64,000 nucleotides of DNA from Saccharomyces uvarum (lineage: Eukaryota > Ascomycota > Saccharomycetes > Saccharomycetales > Saccharomycetaceae), in NCBI GenBank assembly GCA_947243795.1, contig OX365941.1:620001-684000 (forward strand), given 5' to 3'. Of the stretch, positions 25,075 to 34,103 are shown piece after piece. The notes below the pieces were generated by a model, which was given only the letters and a program-made list of their open reading frames with translations, was not told the DNA's origin and searched no databases. Position 1 is the first letter of the stretch; the number at the start of each line of letters is the position of its first letter. The position numbers and the translations under genes are program-made.

Positions 25075-27744
25075 TCATTCTCTTCCCCTGTTTGTTTTCT
25101 CCCCAAGCAAGCCTTTAAAAACTTGCGGAACCATCTCCGGCAACCATTTTTCCTTAGGAATAACCAGACAGTCTCTGATAAACTCCTTCGACGTCAGCGT
25201 CAATTGCTGGTAAAGCACATATTTGCTTGGCCTCTGTGCCTTTTCTTTATAATTGGCGAAAAGGATACTGGAGGGATGAACATTGACGTTTAGTCCACCT
25301 GATGATTTACCCATCGTGTGGTATCCAGTGGGCCCCAACTGTACAACATTCATTGGGAATCCGCTTATGAAGCAACGTGTTATCCTACCATTCAAGTAAA
25401 CCGTTGAATTACTCACCTTCCCTCTAGCCCGATCATTCTTTTCCACCAACCCTAGTTTCTCACTACACCTGAATAGTTGGTTTCTAATGTTTTTTATCCT
25501 CGACATTGTTTTGAATTGGACTTTATGATCTTGGCACCAACTCCTGGAAAATTTGGAATTTCTCCACTGATTGAAAATCTCTAAATACAACATATGGTCA
25601 CTTTCCACTTCACTTGTTACGCTTGCTGCAGCTTCCTTTTTTTGACCAATAAATAGTGATGATGTTTCGTGTAACATCGAAATTATGGTCAAACACTCTT
25701 CTAACACACCTTGGCATTGCTCGTGCGTAGCAGCTGTATGAAGAACTTTTGCAAACTCAGGTTCACAGGGGAACTCACACATCATTTTGCCTAGGTTAGT
25801 AATCGCCCCTTTACTATTTAACGCACCTAAAATGTATAAACTCTCCAAAGATTTTCGTAATGTGGGGATACCTGGTTTATCCATTAGAGGAAATTTTAAC
25901 AAATCAGTAACACCAAGTGATAATAATAGTAACACAGTGTTAGAGAGATTTGTCCTCGTAATCTCAGGCTTGGGCATGAGTTCTAGCTCGTGCGAATATG
26001 ACCATTTTGTAAAGATTCTAAAACACTTCCCTGGCCCCACACGGCCAGCTCTACCGGCACGCTGATCTACTGAAGCCCTTGAGCACGGAACCGTCAAAAG
26101 TTGTGTCATACCCGTAGAAGGTACATATGAATTTTCCTTAACGAATCCGGGATCAATAACGTATTTGATACCGTCAATGGTCAACGATGTTTCTGCAATA
26201 TTAGTTGCCAAGACAACTTTTCTACAGTTCTCTGGAGTCGGTTGAAAGATTTTCGATTGTTGTTCTTGAGGTAAATTTGCATAGATAGGTGTTATAAGCA
26301 TTTCCCTTGTTCGAGAACCTAATCTAAACATAATTTCCTCTAGTTTACTCTTTGTTCTTTCGATTTCTTCTTGCCCTGTTAAAAACACTAGTATATCCCC
26401 TGGTAAAGCTTGCGTGGTGTGAATTTGAAAAATTGTTGTTATGGCAGCGTGTATGTAATTTGCTTCTGGTTGTAATGTGTAATGAATATCTACAGGATAT
26501 CTTCTCCCCGGAACGTTAAAAATGGGACAATCATTAAAAAATTCCGAAAACTTTTTCGCATTCATTGTTGCTGATGAAATTAATAGTTTTAAGTTCGGCC
26601 TTTTGGGTAAAATCTCTTTCAGCAAACCTATCAAGATATCTGTAGCTAAGGTACGTTCATGAGCTTCGTCAATCATAATACAAGAATACTTGGATAGATT
26701 AGAATCTGCCAGAAATTCCCTCAGTAGCATACCGTCTGTCATATACTTAAGAATTGTCTTGTTGGGAGTCGTCTTATCTTCAAAACGAATTTGATAACCC
26801 ACTTCCTTACCAAGTACAACATTCATTTCATCAGCCACTCTCGCTGCAACAGAAGTGGCAGCCACACGACGCGGTTGCGTTATGGCAATTTGGAATTCCC
26901 CCTGTTTGGTATAGCCATCATCTACTAGATATTGAGGCAATTGCGTAGTCTTACCTGACCCAGTTTCACCCATTATAATCAAGACTTGGTGTTTCTTAAT
27001 CTCCTTAAGTAGTTCATCTTTATATTGGTATACAGGCAATAATTTTCTTGTTTCTTGTATGGTTAATATACGGTTCTCCTCAGTCTCCAATGCTTCTGCT
27101 AAACGGGTTTCATATCGAAGTTTTTCTTCAGGCAGCAAATCATCGTCATCGTTGGTATAATCAATCATTGCATCTGTATCGAACACATAGTCGTATTTGT
27201 CAGACCCTTCCACAGTGATGTCATCAGGATTATCGTTTTTAGCGGTCATCGCATTTTGTAGCTGCTGTTCTTCCCACATTCGCTGTCTATTTCCCTTTTC
27301 ACTCTTTTTAGTGTTAGTTTGCTTATGCACAGCTTCTGCCCTGCGACTTGGATCTTCTCCCCCGTTTGGATCAGAATTAGAAACGTTCTCAGCTTGATTT
27401 TGGGTTATATGTACCAGATTTCCCATCGCACAAACCTCGTTCTTTAACAAAGCTTGCTTGCCATAATTGGAAACTTTCCTTTCTGATTCTGATAGTTCTT
27501 CCCTCAATACCGCATGATTCTCCGGACCTTGCTTGGTAAAGGGAAAAGTTTTATTCGGGTCATAACGCGATTTTTTTGGTTGCAAAGGTGTAGGGTCCTT
27601 TTCTCTAGCTTCTTCCTCTTCATCTTCCTCTTCCATACTCATCGGAGAGGCTGACTCGGCACTTATTATGCCATCATCTTTCCTGGTAACTTCATAGGTT
27701 CTCTTCACTCTTCGCTTACCAGTACCTGATATAGAGTTTGACAT
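25075..27744 (-). CDS. PRP2: Spliceosomal DEAH-box ATPase Prp2
   Basis: 889 residues. The divergent acidic/basic N-terminal region (1-220) is longer than in S. cerevisiae (876 total). RecA1 carries motif I GETGSGKTT (259-267), TQPRRVAA (Ia), DEAH (359-362) and SAT (391-393); RecA2 carries FLTGQEEIE (IV), TNIAETSLTIDG (V) and QRAGRAGR (VI). A winged-helix/ratchet domain and an OB-fold follow (VYLNGRITRCFISGF ... NVHPSSILF). Known: Prp2 with Spp2 remodels the activated spliceosome (Bact to B*) before step one. It is divergent with URK1. Confidence 0.97.
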   Translation of the reverse strand: MSNSISGTGKRRVKRTYEVTRKDDGIISAESASPMSMEEEDEEEEAREKDPTPLQPKKSRYDPNKTFPFTKQGPENHAVLREELSESERKVSNYGKQALLKNEVCAMGNLVHITQNQAENVSNSDPNGGEDPSRRAEAVHKQTNTKKSEKGNRQRMWEEQQLQNAMTAKNDNPDDITVEGSDKYDYVFDTDAMIDYTNDDDDLLPEEKLRYETRLAEALETEENRILTIQETRKLLPVYQYKDELLKEIKKHQVLIIMGETGSGKTTQLPQYLVDDGYTKQGEFQIAITQPRRVAATSVAARVADEMNVVLGKEVGYQIRFEDKTTPNKTILKYMTDGMLLREFLADSNLSKYSCIMIDEAHERTLATDILIGLLKEILPKRPNLKLLISSATMNAKKFSEFFNDCPIFNVPGRRYPVDIHYTLQPEANYIHAAITTIFQIHTTQALPGDILVFLTGQEEIERTKSKLEEIMFRLGSRTREMLITPIYANLPQEQQSKIFQPTPENCRKVVLATNIAETSLTIDGIKYVIDPGFVKENSYVPSTGMTQLLTVPCSRASVDQRAGRAGRVGPGKCFRIFTKWSYSHELELMPKPEITRTNLSNTVLLLLSLGVTDLLKFPLMDKPGIPTLRKSLESLYILGALNSKGAITNLGKMMCEFPCEPEFAKVLHTAATHEQCQGVLEECLTIISMLHETSSLFIGQKKEAAASVTSEVESDHMLYLEIFNQWRNSKFSRSWCQDHKVQFKTMSRIKNIRNQLFRCSEKLGLVEKNDRARGKVSNSTVYLNGRITRCFISGFPMNVVQLGPTGYHTMGKSSGGLNVNVHPSSILFANYKEKAQRPSKYVLYQQLTLTSKEFIRDCLVIPKEKWLPEMVPQVFKGLLGEKTNRGRE

Positions 27745-28240
27745 ATGTTTTTATCGATGAATATTTAATACCCTGTAAAAAGGAACTTGCACCAAATATA
27801 ACTTGCACCAATATAACAACTTTCCATTTTACCTTTACGGAGTTTATACTTCTTTAAAATCATCATGCATCGCGACCGGGTAACGCAAACTGGTTTTACT
27901 CTCCACATCCTTCAGTTATCAAACGATGTGAGCCTGTTCCATTTTGAGTGTATTTAAGATGCCAAGTATGCAACACTCCTATGCCTGTTACTGAATCTCA
28001 ATTTGCAACATTGCCCTTGATCGTCTTTATTGTTAAACTTCATCGAAATATTTTCCAGCCCGATGAGGATGAGCTTCGAAATGAAAAAAAAAAAAGAACT
28101 GAAAAATTTGATGTCAAAGATAAGAGATATGAAATATTTTTCGTGAGGCTGTGGGCCTTGTTATTTCTTAATTGTTATTTATATGCCACCTCCCTGATAG
28201 GTTTAATATCTTTGTATTTCCGGGATACGGTTTATTTATT
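27745..28240. promoter_or_regulatory. Divergent PRP2/URK1 promoter
   Basis: 496 bp. A Reb1 site CGGGTAA lies at 27877-27883, about 135 bp upstream of PRP2. A duplicated ACTTGCACCAA word occurs at about 27784 and 27802. A 13-base A-tract occupies about 28083-28095. Small open frames in the URK1 leader are non-ATG or unlike any protein. Confidence 0.55.
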
Positions 28241-29755
28241 ATGTCCCACCGTATAGCACCATCCAAGGAACGCTCTTCGTCATTTATTTCGATTCTAGAC
28301 GATGAAACAAGAGACACATTAAAATCTGATGCGGCGATGAATAGTGAAACTGATGTAAAAAAGAGTGAGAGCTTTGAGGGGAAAAGCTCTCGGTATATTC
28401 CACCATGGACAACTCCATACATCATTGGTATAGGCGGTACTTCTGGTTCAGGTAAGACGAGCGTCGCTGCCAAGATCGTATCGTCAATCAATGTTCCCTG
28501 GACGGTGTTAGTCTCCTTAGATAACTTCTACAAGCCGTTGGATGCAGAAGATAGGGCTCGCGCCTTCAGGAATGAGTACGATTTCGACGAACCAGACGCC
28601 ATTGATTTAGATTTGGCATATAAATGCATTTTGAATTTGAAAGAGGGTAAAAGAACAAATATTCCAGTTTATAGTTTTGTTCACCATAACAGGGTCCCCG
28701 ATAAGAACATCGTTATATATGGGGCTAGTGTGGTGGTCATTGAAGGGATTTATGCATTACACGACCCTCGATTGCTAGAGTTAATGGATTTGAGAATTTA
28801 CGTGGATGCTGATTTAGATGTCTGCTTGGCAAGAAGATTATCTAGAGATATAGTGTCTAGAGGGAGAGATCTGGATGGCTGTATTCAACAGTGGGAGAAA
28901 TTTGTGAAACCCAATGCAGAGAAATTTGTAAAGCCAACGATGAAAAATGCAAATGCCATCATCCCATCCATGAGTGACAACGGTACTGCCGTGGGTTTAA
29001 TGATCAATCACATAAAGTCCAAACTAGATCTGAAATCGGACGAACATTTAAGAGAACTGATCAGATTGGGCTCTTCCCGTTCACAATACCTGATCAATCG
29101 CAACATGATCCATGAATTGCCGCCCACTAATCAAGTTCTTTCATTGTGTACCATGCTTCTTAACAAAAATCTAAACTGTGCAGACTTTGTTTTTTATTTC
29201 GACAGATTAGCCACAATATTACTATCATGGGCACTTGACGATATCCCGGTAACTCATACAAACATCATAACACCTGGTGAACATTCCATGGAGAATGTTA
29301 TTTCGTGTCAGTTTGATCAAGTCACTGCAGTGAACATTATAAGATCTGGTGATTGTTTTATGAAATCTCTAAGGAAGACAATTCCCAATATTACCATTGG
29401 TAAATTGTTGATTCAGTCGGATTCACAAACTGGGGAGCCACAACTGCATTGCGAATTCTTACCCCCAAACATAGAAAAGTTCAGGAAGGTTTTCCTCATG
29501 GAGGGTCAAATCATTAGTGGTGCTGCCATGATCATGGCCATCCAGGTACTTTTAGATCACGGTATTGATTTGGAAAAAATTGGCGTAGTGGTTTACTTAG
29601 CGACCGAAGTTGGTATTAGACGCATATTAAACGCATTTGACAATAAAATCAACATTTTTGCTGGGATGATTGTCACTAGGGAAAAACTGCAAACTCATCA
29701 ATATAAATGGGCATTAACCAGATTTCTTGATTCAAAGTATTTCGGTTGTGATTGA
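28241..29755 (+). CDS. URK1: Uridine/cytidine kinase
   Basis: 504 residues from the ATG opening MSHRIAPSKERSSSFISIL, as in S. cerevisiae (501). In-frame codons upstream begin only with TTG and are not used. The NTPase domain has the P-loop GGTSGSGKTS (65-74) and the uridine-kinase core with VSLDNFYKPL, YDFDEPDAID and VVIEGIYALHD. The C-terminal half (about 285-504) is the UPRTase-like domain common in eukaryotic Urk1. Reaction: ATP or GTP plus uridine/cytidine to UMP/CMP in pyrimidine salvage; site of action of 5-fluorouridine conversion. Confidence 0.97.
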   Translation: MSHRIAPSKERSSSFISILDDETRDTLKSDAAMNSETDVKKSESFEGKSSRYIPPWTTPYIIGIGGTSGSGKTSVAAKIVSSINVPWTVLVSLDNFYKPLDAEDRARAFRNEYDFDEPDAIDLDLAYKCILNLKEGKRTNIPVYSFVHHNRVPDKNIVIYGASVVVIEGIYALHDPRLLELMDLRIYVDADLDVCLARRLSRDIVSRGRDLDGCIQQWEKFVKPNAEKFVKPTMKNANAIIPSMSDNGTAVGLMINHIKSKLDLKSDEHLRELIRLGSSRSQYLINRNMIHELPPTNQVLSLCTMLLNKNLNCADFVFYFDRLATILLSWALDDIPVTHTNIITPGEHSMENVISCQFDQVTAVNIIRSGDCFMKSLRKTIPNITIGKLLIQSDSQTGEPQLHCEFLPPNIEKFRKVFLMEGQIISGAAMIMAIQVLLDHGIDLEKIGVVVYLATEVGIRRILNAFDNKINIFAGMIVTREKLQTHQYKWALTRFLDSKYFGCD

Positions 29756-29833
29756 GAAGATTAAGTAAAAATCAAAATAAATAAATATCGCATATATACA
29801 TTATTAATAATTTATATTTTCGTCTTTGCAGCC

Positions 29834-32539
29834 TTAAAATCCCATTGCCTTCAAGAGACCATAGCCTACTGTAACAATAACGACGTAACTTAATAAACTT
29901 GCCGGGACACCTCTTGTAATGAATGTGCCCACGGTCAAATACCTATCACCAACTTCGTCAATCATCGAAATTGCGGTCACGTTGGGGAAACCAGAGGTTG
30001 GCAGACCCATAGCACTAGAACATAATAAGGCAGCAATAATGATTAGTAATCTAGAGTGATCACCTGAGGGCAAGTTTGAACCGATTTCGCTCATTAGTGG
30101 AACAATGATCATTGCTGCGACGGTGTGTGAAACAAAAGTTGCCATTACAAGAATCACAAGACCAAAGATCAACACAATGATAAAGATCGGTTCATGTTCG
30201 ACGTGTGATTTGATTAGCTGCGCCATTGTGGACAATAAACCGGACGAGCTTACCGCTTTACCTAAAGTCGTACCTCCCATGGCCAATACAACGATCGTCC
30301 ACATAAAGTTATTGAAATCATCCGAAGTTAGAAGACCCGTACCGAAGAAAACCAAAATGGGTATAATAGAAATTATACCCATTTCACCAAAAACACCAGA
30401 TATTTGGTTGGAAAGGCACCAAAGGATAATTGTTGTGATACAAACCAAACAAACAAACCATTGTTTCAAAGTGAACGGATCACGAGATGGATGCAGTTGT
30501 AAGATTTTCACATTTGGTTCAGGTGGGAAGGTTATAATCAAGAGAACCCAGGTCGCCATGATACAAATAAAACATACTGGTAGCGCAATCATAAACCACT
30601 CGGCCCAAGATGGTGAAGGGTCCATTATGCCAATGGAGAAAATATTCTGAGGAGAAGCAATGGGAGAAGACATACCACCGATGTTCGAGGCGAGGGCGAT
30701 ACCTAAAATTAAGGCCTTGGCATAGGAGCAGTTTCTTGGCAGTGTTCTCAGCAAAGGCTGGATGATGGAATAACAAAGGACGGGTGCAGCGACGTTGGAG
30801 ACCCACATGGAGACAAAGAGTGCTACGAACATATTTGTTAAGAGAATGAAATGCGGGTTTGTACCGGCGGAGGCCAAAATGTGGGTGGAAAGGACTTTGG
30901 CGATGTTGTATTTGGAAAGAGCAGCAGCCAAAGTAAACCCACCTAATAAAAGCATGATAACGCTTGACCACATTGACGATAAGATGAATTGGGAAGATTC
31001 ACGGGCTGCCATGGGCTCGGAGGTGACAGGGTCCTTGATGACGGGGAACACTACAATGAGCATGGGAATCATCAAAGAGGTCACGAAAAGGGGGATTGTT
31101 TCAGTGGCCCACAGTAGAGATGCATAGATCAAGATGGCAAAACAGTTTTTCTGTAAGGAATCAGTTGTGAATGGTGTCAAGTTAAAAGTTAATAGTGCGA
31201 TGAAAATGGAGGTGATTATTACAAATTTGAGTAAGGATGTTTGGCTTGCGAGGAATAGGAGCCATTGCTTGGGCGGCAAATGTATGAGTTCGTGGAAGGT
31301 CAAGGAGCCTGAGGAGGGAGCAATAATACCAGCATTACCGTTAGACATACCCATGGATTCGGAGATATTGGCATTGGGCCGCAATTGGTTGGAACTTAGC
31401 TTCAAAAAATTCTTGTTATCGGTCTTGGCGGACTGATACTTTCTTTCCAAATTCATCATATCCTTCCAGACAGTGTTTCTTTCCCAGACGACATGGTCTC
31501 TCAAATGGGAGGACAGTTCGCGTTCCGCGTCCTGGAAGTCAACGACTTCCTGCCTGTTGCCGTCGCTATTTTCTTCGTCATCGTCTTCTTCGTCGTTGTC
31601 GTAGTCATTGATGTGGTCTACATCCAGGTTAAAAGTGGTGGACGGTGGGCGGGTATCCTTGTTCAAGTTGGCATACGTGAGAATGGTCTCGGCGATGTGG
31701 TGCTGGATTCTGTTTATCGTGGCAGGGTTGAAGACGTGCGAATGAAACTTGATGTAGTTCAAGTAGTTCTGCTTCAGGTTGGTGTTTAGAGATTTGTCGA
31801 ACTTCTTGCAAATCTTGGAGAACCCGGTCTGGTTCAACTCGATGAAGTCCTTCAGCTCAGACAGTTGCGTGTAGACGGATATCAATCTCTTCTTCAAGGA
31901 CAACCTGTGCTGGGTGATGGGGGAGAGGTAGACCGAGTTGGTGTTGGAAAGAGACATTGAAGTGGAGGCGAGATTTTGCAAAGAGTTCGCGTTGTTGGTG
32001 GTGTTTGAGACCTGGGTGCGGATGGCAGGAGCGGAATCGATGGACATGTCCGTCAAAGAGGGGTTCGAGTCCGTCGAGGAGACACTACTGAACCTTCTTT
32101 GGCGCTGTTGCGACTTGGACTTCCTGCTTCTTACCACGTTCTGTGATTGATGATGCTGCTGCTGCTGCTGCTGCTGCTGATTGAACAGCTGGTTGGCCTT
32201 GTTGTTGTTCTCTAGTTCCGTGACGTCGTCCTTTAGCTCGTTGTAGTTGGCGATAAGGCCCGTTTCTTGAGAAATATAGAATTTATCAATTTTTTTCAGT
32301 TCTTGGTTCAAGGCAGCCACAAATTTGGAGATATAGAACTGGTCATCAGGAGACGCGTCGGACAAGAGCGGCAGGCTCTCGTCGTTGGTTTCTTGGGGCT
32401 GTGCATTGTGGTGTTTGTTGTTGCTGTACAGCTTATCCTTTTGCAAGGAATAGATTAGCTTCTTCAGTTGAGAATAGGCCAGATACTTGGTAGACCATTC
32501 AGGTACGGAATTGAACTGCAACGAGTGTGAGAATTTCAT
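29834..32539 (-). CDS. PHO91: Vacuolar low-affinity phosphate transporter Pho91
   Basis: 901 residues. The N-terminal SPX domain (about 1-350) opens with the canonical MKFSHSLQFNSVPEWSTKYLAYSQLKK, is interrupted by a Gln/His tract and a Ser-rich loop, and ends in the HLRDHVVWERNTVW helix region. From about 430 a DASS/Na-sulfate symporter-type permease with about a dozen hydrophobic helices follows (LPPKQWLLFLASQTS; SNVAAPVLCYSI; LALASNIGGMSSPIASPQN-type motif; C-terminal TSGFPNVTAISM). Known: Pho91 exports phosphate (with Na+) from the vacuole and is gated by SPX-bound inositol pyrophosphates. It is slightly longer than S. cerevisiae (894). Two CACGTG boxes lie upstream. Confidence 0.96.
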   Translation of the reverse strand: MKFSHSLQFNSVPEWSTKYLAYSQLKKLIYSLQKDKLYSNNKHHNAQPQETNDESLPLLSDASPDDQFYISKFVAALNQELKKIDKFYISQETGLIANYNELKDDVTELENNNKANQLFNQQQQQQQQHHQSQNVVRSRKSKSQQRQRRFSSVSSTDSNPSLTDMSIDSAPAIRTQVSNTTNNANSLQNLASTSMSLSNTNSVYLSPITQHRLSLKKRLISVYTQLSELKDFIELNQTGFSKICKKFDKSLNTNLKQNYLNYIKFHSHVFNPATINRIQHHIAETILTYANLNKDTRPPSTTFNLDVDHINDYDNDEEDDDEENSDGNRQEVVDFQDAERELSSHLRDHVVWERNTVWKDMMNLERKYQSAKTDNKNFLKLSSNQLRPNANISESMGMSNGNAGIIAPSSGSLTFHELIHLPPKQWLLFLASQTSLLKFVIITSIFIALLTFNLTPFTTDSLQKNCFAILIYASLLWATETIPLFVTSLMIPMLIVVFPVIKDPVTSEPMAARESSQFILSSMWSSVIMLLLGGFTLAAALSKYNIAKVLSTHILASAGTNPHFILLTNMFVALFVSMWVSNVAAPVLCYSIIQPLLRTLPRNCSYAKALILGIALASNIGGMSSPIASPQNIFSIGIMDPSPSWAEWFMIALPVCFICIMATWVLLIITFPPEPNVKILQLHPSRDPFTLKQWFVCLVCITTIILWCLSNQISGVFGEMGIISIIPILVFFGTGLLTSDDFNNFMWTIVVLAMGGTTLGKAVSSSGLLSTMAQLIKSHVEHEPIFIIVLIFGLVILVMATFVSHTVAAMIIVPLMSEIGSNLPSGDHSRLLIIIAALLCSSAMGLPTSGFPNVTAISMIDEVGDRYLTVGTFITRGVPASLLSYVVIVTVGYGLLKAMGF
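32157..32181 (-). repeat. CAG trinucleotide repeat (poly-Gln) in PHO91
   Basis: About eight consecutive CTG units on plus (CAG on minus) encode an uninterrupted Gln run inside the SPX domain's variable loop, followed by HHQSQN. This is an in-frame, length-variable microsatellite. Confidence 0.9.
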
Positions 32540-32708
32540 GGTGTCCTGAGAGATAGCTTACCTCGCTTAGCGTTTCTCTATATACTTGAGCGAAGCGGTT
32601 GTACATACTAGTACTAAGCGGCATTTTACATTTACTAATCAGTTCTCTTGCGTGCAAGATATACTAATTTTTTCACACAGCATAAGATTAACCCTGGCCA
32701 AAAACCAT

Positions 32709-32714
32709 CACGTG
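32709..32714. promoter_or_regulatory. E-box CACGTG (Cbf1-like flank), PHO91 promoter
   Basis: Sequence ATCACGTGG, 170 bp upstream of PHO91. The 5' T flank resembles the Cbf1 preference RTCACRTG and disfavours Pho4. Confidence 0.5.
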
Positions 32715-32753
32715 GCTGCAAACAAAAAAAAAAAAAGAAGCAACAAGATAAAG

Positions 32754-32759
32754 CACGTG
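32754..32759. promoter_or_regulatory. E-box CACGTG (Pho4-like flank), PHO91 promoter
   Basis: Sequence AGCACGTGTA, 215 bp upstream of PHO91. It lacks the 5' T on either strand, so it is compatible with Pho4, the phosphate-starvation activator. Confidence 0.45.
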
Positions 32760-33229
32760 TACGGGGTAATACCACTTGATCTCAGAACGTTACCCGTATA
32801 TACACAGGGTAATACAAAACTGCACAACAACATCAGGGTAACACACAAAATCTCCTCACGTACTCTTGGGTTTTCCCCTTTTCTGACATCACCCGCCCCT
32901 CCCCCACGCCGCAGTGACATCGGTCCGGCGCACGCACCCGCACACCGCAGCCATGTACCGGCGCCAGTTCCAGCCCTTCTGCCCCTCACCCCTGTTTTCG
33001 GATCAAAAGCCAGAGAACAAAGACTTTTCGCAGAACAAAAGCTTCGACCCCTCAACCCTGCGGCGGTTTCTGAGCGAGCTGCAACCCTTTTCCGGGCCAG
33101 TTAAGCTTTCTTGGCTTTCTCGAGACTCAACTTGCACACATACGAGCACACATGTATATATATATACGCTTGTGATCTCTGTGTTTGTACCTAGATCACA
33201 GCCTTTCCCAGACGCCCACCACACGCGCC

Positions 33230-33835
33230 ATGTATTCCACCGATATCAAGCCTTGCGCTATTAACACGCCTGTTTCCGCTCACATCACGTTCCACTATAA
33301 GCCGGCCACGGACGGGAGCAGCAGCAGCTGCTCCCCATCCGCCGCCGGCTCCAGCTCCTGCTCCCCCAAGGGCAGCTCCGCTGGCCTGCCGCCCACAGTG
33401 TCGACGACTGAAAATGAGATCGTCGAGGCCGTCCTGAACGTGTCTGCGCCCGGCGCCGCTGCCGAACCAACGCCGCCCTCGTTGTTCAAGAGTAACTACA
33501 CCACTGCCTCGAGCTCGAGCTCCTGCTCGACCTCGCCTTCTAGACGCAACTCCGTGTTGTCCGCGGGCGACTTCCACCAGTGTGCGCACCACAAAAACTT
33601 CCAGAGAAGGGCCAGTGAGCCGCAGCTGCCCTCCTTCGACGACCGCTCGTCGTCCCATATGAAACGGTCTGTCTCGTACGCCCAGCACAAAAACGTCATG
33701 TTTCCCATCAAAGACCTGCCGGAGCCCCGCACATCCGCCTCTTACTCGGACCCATCTTGTCCGTGCAACAGACACCATCACAGAAGGAACTCCGTTGCCG
33801 TCAAGTTCGACAGGCCGCTATATAAAAGACTTTAG
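33230..33835 (+). CDS. Uncharacterised Ser-rich protein, YNR014W orthologue
   Basis: 201 residues from ATG 33230 ([18 protein letters not shown]); the frame extends 15 codons upstream but only to a TTG. It is rich in Ser, Pro and His, with no membrane segment or known domain. A conserved-looking C-terminal block contains [26 protein letters not shown] and [17 protein letters not shown], with RRxS-type sites suited to basophilic kinases (inference). In S. cerevisiae YNR014W is of unknown function and paralogous to YMR206W. Identification rests on position plus remembered similarity. The coding sequence is markedly GC-rich. It is followed by a C-tract in the 3' region. Confidence 0.85.
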   Translation: MYSTDIKPCAINTPVSAHITFHYKPATDGSSSSCSPSAAGSSSCSPKGSSAGLPPTVSTTENEIVEAVLNVSAPGAAAEPTPPSLFKSNYTTASSSSSCSTSPSRRNSVLSAGDFHQCAHHKNFQRRASEPQLPSFDDRSSSHMKRSVSYAQHKNVMFPIKDLPEPRTSASYSDPSCPCNRHHHRRNSVAVKFDRPLYKRL

Positions 33836-33842
33836 TCATAAG

Positions 33843-33860
33843 CCCCCCCCCCTCCCCCCC
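33843..33860 (+). repeat. Homopolymeric C-tract downstream of YNR014W
   Basis: Ten C, one T, then seven C, about 8 bp after the YNR014W stop. On the minus strand this is a long G-tract with quadruplex potential. It separates the YNR014W 3' end from SMM1. Confidence 0.9.
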
Positions 33861-34103
33861 ACTCATAGCACTTACCCATCCGCCACATATATACATTATG
33901 TCTCTCTCTCTGCCACGTAGTTACGTACCTCTCCGTCATTCTTTATATTCATCACTAATCGATAATGCATTTTTGCAGCTTTTCGCTCTCTGCGCTTGCT
34001 CATCGCATCGCTTGAAGAAAAATGAAATAGTTTTGAAAAACTTTTGCCATTTCGTCCATCACAAGCCAGACCAGACCACAAACCACATCGTCACGCTCAT
34101 ATC

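Larger units (their letters stand above)
32540..33229. promoter_or_regulatory. Divergent PHO91/YNR014W promoter region
   Basis: 690 bp. It contains two CACGTG E-boxes, a Reb1 site TTACCCG at 32790-32796, a 13-base A-tract near 32727, a GC-rich half (about 32870-33100), and a TATATATATAC stretch about 70 bp before YNR014W. Frames crossing it open with non-ATG codons and look like composition artefacts. Confidence 0.6.

Noticed and set aside
28172-28240. 23-codon N-terminal extension of URK1
   Set aside because: Begins with TTG; ATG 28241 matches the known start sequence.
32586-33104. 172-codon plus-strand frame between PHO91 and YNR014W
   Set aside because: Opens with TTG, spans a promoter with E-boxes and a Reb1 site, and has Pro/His-rich low-complexity content.
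33191-33781. 196-codon minus-strand frame over YNR014W
   Set aside because: Gly/Arg/Ala-rich composition expected from antisense of GC-rich Ser/Pro codons; no recognisable domain.
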